A stretch of 59,083 nucleotides of DNA, taken from the NCBI GenBank assembly GCA_018136815.1, contig CM030943.1, positions 3,117,202 to 3,176,284 on the forward strand. Direction: 5' to 3'. Below are positions 51,538 through 59,083 of the stretch, piece after piece (the stretch's first letter is position 1; the number at the start of each line of letters is the position of its first letter). The notes below the pieces were generated by a model. The model had not been told where the DNA came from, did not search any database, and worked only from the letters and a program-made list of their open reading frames with translations. A program made the position numbers and the translations under genes. The DNA is from Isochrysis galbana. Lineage: Eukaryota; Haptophyta; Isochrysidales; Isochrysidaceae.

Positions 51538-54500
51538 TCGGGGGGTTGCGACCGCGGCAGTTTGTGCAGCCGTGGCAGCACGGCACGGGCCATCAAAAAG
51601 CAACTGGCCTGTACCTGACGGCTTCACTCCCGTCCTTGCAGCCTTCGAAGATTGTCGAGGGACGTCTATCCGCTATGGCGGATCTATCGCCGTCGCCCCA
51701 CCGTGGCGCCCTTCGCAGCCGCACCTACGTGGGCATTGCCGGTGCAATGGCGGCCCAGTGGATGCCGGTCTTGCGCCGTTATGCGCGCAAAGCCAAGGCG
51801 TCGCGTTCGCTCAACTTCACGGTGGACTGGGCAATTTCCCAAGCAGCTGCCAGCTTGAGAGAACGCCCCTCGCTTTGCTCGACCGGTTTCGAACTGGCTG
51901 AGCCGAGGACGGCTCTGGCTCGTTTCATGGAGGGGAGAGGCGAAGCAGCTTCTAGCTCTCACCTCACGCCTCCCAGCGGTTCGCCAGTGTCTGATTCGGT
52001 TGTCGTGATCCCGGACGCAGGCCCCGTTGCCGATGCTTCTCGCCTGCTTCATCAGGAGGACTCGGAAACAAACGTATCGCAAGACGAGGCCGAGGCGGAA
52101 GGAGACCGCTTCCTGCCGTGGGAGTGGCCCATAGAGGACCGCTCTACAACGCCAGGCCCTCCAAACACGGTGAAGAAGCGCCGCAGCAAGTGGCAGGTCT
52201 TCGACCGTGATGTAATTTCGGGGGTCCATCGGTGGCAGGATGTCACGCCTTCCATCGCCCAAGAAATCGCTGAGCAAGCGGCAGCTGCGGAGCCGTCGGA
52301 ACCTCCCATCTTGTCTCGACTGGGCTCTCAAGGCATCAATGCACTATCTCCGAGCGCCTCCTTCACGGCTGGCGACGAGGGAGTGGCCGAACTGACCAAT
52401 TCGTTCGTAGCCGAAAGGCCACTCGAAACCTGGGATGTCGGGCCCGACTCGGGAGAAGATGACACGCCCGAGATGCCAGAACACCGGAGCATGCAGACCC
52501 TCGAGACCAAGCCCTCCGACGCCGCCGAAGGAGAGGATACTCCACGGGCACTGTATTGCGATGGGGCTACCGCTAGGGGCCTCAGTGCGGCCGGATTTTC
52601 CGAGTTGTCGAAGCTTCCGAAGACAGACTTGCAGAAGTCCCTGGAGAAGGAATGGTCACGCCAAATGGATCAACCTCGGCATCCGACGGACCGTCGAGGG
52701 CTAGGCTATGATGGCGTGCCTAACCCCTCTAGTTCAGCAAAGGCATCCCCACGCTCCTCGATACCATTCGTGCCGCAGACGGTGGCCGCCGCTATCGAGC
52801 GAGTGCCCCACGTCGATGAATCATCTCCGTCCAGGCTAGCCTCCAATCCAACCACCCTGTCACCCGGAGCCGGAACCTCACTTCCGGTGGAATCTATCGC
52901 GGACACTCCGCCGCCGCTCTACCCTCGTCACTGCCTCTATGTCCGCGATCTCGTGGTCTGCCGTGCCGATGGCGACCGCGCAGCTCAAGGGTTCGTTCTC
53001 CCGGACGTTGCCCTCACGGTGAACAGCACCCTGGCTGACACTGGAGCGGGCCCGTCAGTAATCACCACTGCCCTGCTTGATCGACTACCTGAAGACGCCT
53101 GCGTCGAACGCGTATCGGACGCTACCGTCCCCAACCTACATGGGCCGGACGGCCTTCCTCTCATCACTAGGGGCCGGGCTAGCCTCGTCTTCTCCTTGTC
53201 CGGTCGCCTCTTCCGTCATTCGTTCGCGGTCATCGAAGGAAACCCGATGCTTCTGTTCGGGAACGATTTTTTGGCCGCCCACTCCGCTACCATTTCTCTC
53301 GACGCCGCGAGCTCGGAGGGAAGCCTCCGCCTCCGTCCGGCCTCTGGCGATTCAGAAGACTCTTCAAGAGTCCTTTCCGAATGTGTAGTCAGAGTTTCCA
53401 CGGCGCCGCCCCCAGTCGCGGACGCCGGCTTCGTCGGAGCTATCTCGATGTCACCCGGTCAGCCGCTGACTGTCGACTTTCTGGAGAGGTCGACGGCAAC
53501 ACGAGAGATCCCGGCCGGATCGGAGGGTGAGGCTGCTGCTGATGCTAGACAGCCACTCTATACACCTCTCTTTGAGTCAGCCGACGAGTTTGCGGCCAAA
53601 GCTCCGGCGTCTACCTCGTCCGAATATCTTCTCTACACGGAGCAAGCGGTGACGATTCCTGCCTTCCACCGCGCAACCATCTGGGTCAGGGTTCCGCTAG
53701 CTCTCCGAGATCATTCGGACTGCGCGATGCTAGTCGACCGCCTACCAAATCGCGAGGCTCTCGATTCGTCTCCTCTCGTAATGCCCACGGTGGTCACGCC
53801 CACGGACGATCATCGCATCGCGGTGACGATCGTCCACACCGGAGTCGATGCGCTGACCCTGCCGTCTCTGCATCCGATAGCTTCGCTCCAGGTGCGTTTC
53901 AAGTTGCACCGGGGCTGGACTCCGAATGGAAGCGAGGGGGATGGTGACCCTGTCACCGCGCTGAGCGAGGAGCAACGATCTCTACTCGACTCAGCCACCA
54001 TCGATCCAGACCGGCTTCTTTCCGACGATCAACGAGAAGAAGTACGCCAACTCTTGGCCCGGCGCATCAAAGCTTTCGCGTTGCACCCGGGGGCTCCAAA
54101 CCATACGCACGTTCTCGAGGTGGAGTTGCCACTCAACCCCGGCGCTGTTCCTCACCGGCACGCTCCGTCTAGAGTGGGCCGCGCAGGCGAGCTCATCATA
54201 GAAGAGGAGGTAGCCAAGATGGAAGCCGCCGGCATTATTCGCAAGTCAAATTCGGCTTGGGCTTCCCGAGTAGTCCTGGTCAGCAAGAAAGATGGCTCCG
54301 TTCGATTCTGCGTGGACTACCGCGACACTAACGCCAAGCTACGCGTCGAGGATAGCCCTCTACCCCTCATTGTAGAGGCTATTGATAGGCTAGCGTCCGG
54401 CCAAGGGCCGCTCAGTTCTCTCTTTTTATGTACTCTCGATTTAGCCTCTGGTTTTTGGGGCATCCCGATCAAAGAATCGCACAAACATATCACCGCTTTC

Positions 54501-55890
54501 ACCACCCACCGCGGCAAATACGAGTTCAACTTTCTACCGTTCGGCATCCAATCAGGTCCCTCCTACATGTGCCGCTTGATGGACATCGTTCTCGGTGCGC
54601 TAGCGTGGGAGATCTGCATGCCTTACCTCGATGATGTGGGCATCTGGTCAACGGGCGTGGGTCCTTCCGAAGAGGCCAGGGCACAGGCTTCGTTCGAGCA
54701 AATGCTTCACCGGCTAGACCTCGTTCTCGAACGGCTAGAGTGGGCCGGTCTGACCTGCAAGATGTCCAAGTGTGTCTTCTTTGCCACCTCTACGGAGTAC
54801 CTCGGTCACGTTGTCTCGAGGGAAGGTCTCAAGATGGACCCGAAGAAGGTCGCAGCTGTCGCCGACATCGACCCGTCATCCATCAACTCCTTGGAAGCGG
54901 TTCGATCTTTCCTCGGCCTTTGCTCCTACTATCGTCGATTCATTCGCCAATTCGCCGCTAAGGCTGCTCCTCTCACTGCCCTCACGCGGAAGGGCTGCGA
55001 CGTGGCAAAGGAGTCCCAGTCCGAGGAGTGTCGCCGAGCTATCCAAGAGCTCAAGACAGCGATCACCTCGGAGCCCGTCTTGACTCCACCCAGGGATGAT
55101 CGGCCCTTCATCGTCAAGACCGATGGGGCTAGCAAGTTGGGTATCGCCGGCATCCTCTCGCAGCTAGGAGACGATAACCGTGAACGAGTCGTTGGGTACT
55201 ACGCTCGCAGTCTCACCTCGGCCGAACGCCATTGGACGGTGACCGAGATTGAGCTCTTGGCTGCCCTGGAATCAATCCGAAATTGGCGACCCTACCTTTG
55301 GGGGCGTCGGTTCAAGTTAGTCGTTGACCACTCTGCGCTGCGATGGCTGCATACCATGAAGGATCAAGTAGCCGGTGGGCCAGCCTCTCGGCTGACTCGG
55401 TGGGCTCTCAAGTTGGCTGAGTACCGGTTCGATGTCGAACATAAACCAGGAGCTGTTCATCAGGATGCTGACGGGCTGTCCCGGCTAGCATCCCTGGAGC
55501 CGGAACACGAAGACGAACCACTCGCCGGCCCAGCGTCGTTAGCGGTACGTGAGCCTGGCTCAGAGTCTCTAGCCGAGCATGAACGGTCTCATCCGGTGGC
55601 TGCCATCACGCGCTCCGTAGCTACGGCGCGAGGGCTTCAAGCTTTGGATCGATCTCGTCGTCGAGCCTCCGATTCCGGGCCCGCCATCCAGTCCAGTTAT
55701 TTGGCCCCGCGTACGCCGACTTCCGAAGAGATGAAAGCGGCCCTGGCGGAAGATCCGTTCGTAGAGCCACTCCTGGGCTCAGGAGAGACGGCCAACCACG
55801 AGCCATCAGGCCAAGGGTCGCCTCCGCCAGCCGCCGCCTCAGGCCCATTGTCGAAGATGATTCGTGTTCCAGTCCTGTCGCTCCCGCTCC
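51468..55890 (+). CDS. pol: pol: protease, reverse transcriptase, RNase H
   Basis: Long frame from the ATG at 51468. About 500 residues of Ser/Glu-rich unassigned sequence come first. Then an aspartic protease has LADTGAGPSVI with catalytic D524 and a matching C-terminal LLFGNDFLAAH block. Reverse transcriptase has FCVDYRDTNAKL, LDLASGFWGIPI, FLPFGIQSGPSYM and the YLDD active site at residues 1053-1056. RNase H starts VKTDGASKLGIAGIL (D1219) and contains YARSLTSAERHWTVTEIELL. The frame nominally runs on to 55991, but after about 55890 the sensible protein moves to another frame, next to a CTCCCG repeat. The N-terminal 500 residues are unusually long for a chromovirus pol. Confidence 0.9.
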
Positions 55891-55892
55891 CG

Positions 55893-57402
55893 CTCCCGCT
55901 CAGCCATCCAAGATGTTTCGCCGTTTCGTCGTTCACGATGGGCTCGTCTACTATCGCACCGTTCCTGACTCCACCGACCCGGACTCGCTAGTGCTCTATG
56001 TTCCGCCCTCGTTGCGGTCTCGCTACCTTTTTGCCTACCACGATCGCTCCGGTCACCTTGGAGTTTCTCGTATGTCGGTCTTCTTCGTACTCGGGTATAC
56101 TGGCCGGGCATGTCTTCCGACGTTGCATCCTACGTCCGGGAATGCCACGAGTGCACCCTCGCCAAGCCGCTACCTAGGGCTCTAGCGTCGCCCTCCGGTC
56201 TCTCCGTGGGTACCTACCCCTTTGATGTGGTCTACTGCGACGTGCTCTCACTGGCTCCCACTCACAACTTCGTGCCTGGAGTCTCGGGTTACGACAAGCT
56301 GGTCGTCTTCATCGACTCGCTCACTCGATGGATTGAGGCTGAGCCTTCGAATGGGGATCCTTCGTCGGAGGTGGCCTTGGACATGTTCATCCGCTTGATT
56401 GTGACGCGTTATGGAGTCCCTAGGCAGCTTCGGACCGACGCCGGTTCGAATCTTTGTTCGGTTCTTGTTTCGCGTATTCTGGAGCTCACCGGGGACTGAT
56501 TTGTCGAGTACAGAGCCGTATCGACATGAGGGTGTAGGCTTCGTCGAACGCGCTCAGCAAACGCTCATTCGTTTGATGCGCGCCTCGAACGAGGGTGGCG
56601 GTCATTGGGTCGACCATTTGCCGTTCCTACTCCTCTCGTTGAGGGCTTCTTCCGGTCGTGTTACCTCCCGGTCTCCAGCGTCTTTGATCTTTGGGCGTGA
56701 GCTGCGTCTGCCCGCTCAACTCTCTGATCCGAAGTCTGTTTCGCCAACTGCTCTCGAGGCGGCGTCCGCCGACGTTCGCTCGTACGCATCCAGGCTCAAT
56801 GCGAGCCTCCGCCTCTCTTGGTCCAGCGCTCTCGAGGCTACCCTAGCGCTCAGGCTGAGTCAGTCCGTGACGCTACCATCAAGTCTCAAAGACCAGCTCG
56901 TTTCGAACCTGGGGATCGCGTCTGCATGCGATTACCAGGCCATGCCAACAAGTTGCAATTCATCTACTCGGGTCCCTACCGCGTCGTAGAGGCTCTGTCC
57001 GACACTAGGTACCGACTCCGTGATCTGGAGAACCGGTTAGTCAAGGAGGAGGTGCACATCTCGAACCTCCGGCCGTATCATACTTTCGTTGATGAAGAGC
57101 CGCTGGCTGACGACGAGTACATCGTTGAGAAGTTGCTCGATCGTCGTAGCCATGGCGATTCTATCGAGTACCTCGTGAAGTGGCGTGGCTATTCTTTCGA
57201 GAAGCCACTGGGAGCCTCGTTCCGAGTTGCTCGCCGTCGTTGTTCTGATTGCTTGATGATTATGATCGCTCCGTCGAAGAGACTTGTCCAGAAGATGTTG
57301 AGTCCCCGGAAGCAACTTCTTTCGTCGGCCAGGAATACTCCTCTTCCTCCCGTTCTCGATGCGCCGTCTTCGCGCACTCGATCCAGGCTCCATTCTCGTT
57401 GA
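55893..57402 (+). pseudogene. Integrase and chromodomain, split over several frames
   Basis: In order: YHDRSGHLGVSRM (zinc-finger His pair), then a frame change; VYWPGMSSDVASYVRECHEC (CxxC); the catalytic core with VVYCDVLS and LRTDAGSN; a TGA at 56497-56499 and another frame change before EGVGFVERAQQTLIRL (catalytic Glu); another change before RFEPGDRVCMRLPG, NKLQFIYSGPYRVVEAL and ISNLRPYH (GPY/F module). Last is the chromodomain EYIVEKLLDRR...IEYLVKWRGYSFEK, whose TWEP...L end is in yet another frame. All domain pieces are present and collinear, so single-base errors or very recent frameshifts are likelier than old decay. Confidence 0.8.
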
Positions 57403-57777
57403 TCATGTCTTGGGTAGGGACCCGTCCCTCTAGGCTAGCCCACGCCTCGGCTAGGGCTCCGAGTTCAAGTTTCCGTCCGAGCGAATCATGGAGGTGCTGA
57501 ACGCGTGCTGCCTGCGCTCTCACCGGCGCAACACCCGAGCAAAGCTCCTGTAAAGGGAGAAGTGGGTGGGGCAGTGCGTACGAAAGAGGCCGCGCGTTAA
57601 GCCGCCGATTTCGTGCTCGCTTTGGATCCAAAGGGTGTTCTTGTCTCCACGTTTGCTCGCTATGTTCCGTTGGTTTTGTCCGATTCTGACCTCTGGTCAG
57701 CTCAGGTTCCAGTTCCAGGTCTCTGTTTCCAGGTTCACCGCTCGACATCGGGAGACGTCTCGATCTTAGTCGGGGGG
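57403..57777 (+). other. 3' untranslated region and polypurine tract
   Basis: No coding signal; ends in TCGGGGGG directly before the LTR TG, a suitable polypurine tract for plus-strand priming. Confidence 0.6.
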
Positions 57778-58812
57778 TGTCGCATTCATCCTAGATGATG
57801 CGATTTCCAGGCTCTTGTTTCAGGTCCTTCGCCGTGCGGCCACACGGTGAAGCTCAGGTACATCTAGGTTGGTAGGGTTCGTCCCTAGCGATTAGAATTC
57901 GAGTTCTGTTTCTTCTTCTAGCCTGTTTGTCAGGTCTAGATTCCAGGTTTCCTCCTTTCGGGTAATCTTGACCCAAAGGAGCCAGGTCGCCTGTCACTCG
58001 CTGCGCGCTTGTTCAGGCTCTCGAGTTACCTTGTGAAGGCTTGTTTAGCTTCTTGCAAGGCTTGTGTTCTTGTTGGGTTCCGGTTCTTTCTTGGGACCTG
58101 TGACTTTCGTGGTGTCCAGGCTGTTTTCGTAGGTTCTGCTTGGCCTGGTTAGGGTTTCGTTGCCTTCCCGCGTTCGGCGTTTGGCGTTGGCGTTCGGAAA
58201 TTCTCTCTACATTCCTAGGTCCGCTACCTTTGGTTGTAGGTCCTTGCTTCTTTCTTCTCGGTCAAGGTTTTGGGCGAGCGAGTCGGTTGCTCTATCGCTC
58301 GAGATTTGAGGTTTAATTTGCCCATCTCCCTTGGAGATCGGTGTAGGTTCGCTTCCTAGGTGAGGGAATCTTTCCCTTGATGCAAGTTACATGCAAGCCT
58401 TGGCCCCTTTGGTGTTTCTTCCCCTTGGTTGCTACTCAGGGTTGTTCGTTAGAAGCGTCTAGAAGGTTCACGCTCAACGGCAAGATTTATTCGGTCGTGA
58501 AGATATCTCGTTGCGATCTGTATCCAAAGTGATCGCCGTGGTCGCGCGACAGGACGCTCCCCTTCGGACTCTCCGCTACGTGGGAAGTTACAACGGAGAC
58601 ACGCTCCGGCCGTCGCTGCGGAGTCTCTCTCTCTCTCTCGCTCTCTCTCTCCGTCTCTCGCGACGTGTTTGAGTTATCGGTGATTTGGGGTCGCGGTTGC
58701 TTGATAATTTGCTTGGTTTGGGTGAATGATTCCGGTGTGTTCGTGAGTCGGTGTATCCTGTTGTTCTCAGCTCGTTGTCCGTCGTTGTTCGCTGCGTCGC
58801 TGCACTCAAGCA
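57778..58812 (+). repeat. Right LTR
   Basis: 1035 bp, about 19 bp shorter than the left LTR because of many scattered one- or two-base losses (for example TTTCAGG for TTTCCAGG, and GTTTCTTCTTC for CGTTTCGTTCCTTC). Substitutions are few by comparison. Confidence 0.9.
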
Positions 58813-59083
58813 GCTAGGCTCCCTCCCTGAGGGAAGAGTTCTTTGTAGGTCTAACAATCTCTTAAACCCACACACTAGGGCCGCTAGGAGCGCCTCGCCG
58901 CCCCACAGCCCTTCGTTCGCCGTTCGTTCCCCGTCCAGACACCCAAATGGGGTTGCCCGACCCAGTCCAGAATTTCATTCACCCGACTCCCGGTGGGGAG
59001 GAGGGCCAAAGCGCCGCGCTAGCCGCCGGTGCTGCTCGCGACGGAGTGGCTCAGAGCCCTCCGGCTCCGCTCCGCTCGACTCG
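58813..59083 (+). mobile_element. Second copy of leader and gag start after the right LTR
   Basis: Repeats 48326-48600: the CTAGGCTCCCTCCCTGAGGG leader, then a gag ATG at 58947 (MGLPDPVQNFIHPTPGGEEG) up to the window end. The right LTR is thus also the left LTR of another, truncated copy. Small length differences occur (AACAATCTCTTAAACCCAC, and an extra CTCCG near the end). Confidence 0.9.

Larger units (their letters stand above)
47272..58812 (+). mobile_element. Ty3/gypsy retrotransposon with C-terminal chromodomain
   Basis: Two LTRs of about 1.05 kb (TGTCGCATTC...CAAGCA) flank gag and pol in the order protease, reverse transcriptase, RNase H, integrase, chromodomain, the layout of chromoviruses. 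The leader after the left LTR (48326-48462) does not begin with the TGG expected of a tRNA 3'-end primer site, so the primer is unclear. A CGGGGGG run before the right LTR (57771-57777) can serve as the polypurine tract. No target-site duplication can be checked because the right LTR runs into a second copy. Confidence 0.92.

Noticed and set aside
1..59083. A multi-gene defence or biosynthetic cluster
   Set aside because: The recognisable host genes are unrelated single-copy cellular genes with no shared orientation or pathway.

Overview
The window is nuclear DNA of a GC-rich, intron-bearing eukaryotic microbe, most likely a photosynthetic protist or alga. Three things point there. The genes are eukaryotic single-copy genes (FG nucleoporin, SEC13, SMC6, box C/D snoRNP factor BCD1, a homeodomain protein). 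They carry short GT-AG introns of about 90-380 bp. One gene is a dynamin of the DRP5B/ARC5 type, a family tied to plastid and peroxisome division. No species can be named from sequence alone.

Layout: a degenerate element-like frame (1.2-1.6 kb); an FG-repeat nucleoporin, minus strand (1.7-5.1 kb); low-complexity DNA and a hairpin-bearing duplication (6.6-7.1 kb); BCD1 (7.8-8.7 kb); a satellite-like tandem repeat (9.2-9.6 kb); an element fragment, a 100-N scaffold gap, a minisatellite and an unusually AT-rich frame (9.9-11.3 kb); element copies and an 800-bp CT tract (12.1-13.9 kb); a homeodomain gene (14.6-15.6 kb); repeats and element fragments (16.7-19.5 kb); SEC13, seven exons, minus strand (20.3-23.5 kb); a solo LTR and an LTR fragment (25.8-27.6 kb); the DRP5B-like gene (28.7-31.3 kb); nested insertions around AT-rich coding remnants (32.3-34.6 kb); a methyltransferase-like gene broken over three frames (35.6-36.3 kb); purine and CT minisatellites (36.6-37.5 kb); two opposed element fragments (37.9-39.6 kb) and another element copy (40.1-40.7 kb); SMC6, eight exons, minus strand (41.1-45.8 kb); CT-rich DNA (45.8-46.7 kb); and a chromodomain-type Ty3/gypsy retrotransposon (47.3-58.8 kb) followed directly by the start of a second copy.

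The cellular genes are unrelated housekeeping genes, not a pathway; two (FG nucleoporin and SEC13) are nuclear-pore parts. Between them lies a dense, nested population of mobile elements. These include a Ty3/gypsy family (one near-complete element, a solo LTR, a truncated LTR and an older gag-like fragment) and what looks like an undescribed dispersed family. That family's reading frames begin Met-Glu-Arg-Ala, occur five times here, and three copies share an 18-nt 5' end. A separate insertion with a 19-bp target-site-like duplication interrupts an AT-rich reading frame. About half of the splice donors read GTGCG rather than GTRAG. Frameshifts near the right end coincide with many small deletions in the right LTR, so some apparent decay there is probably consensus error.
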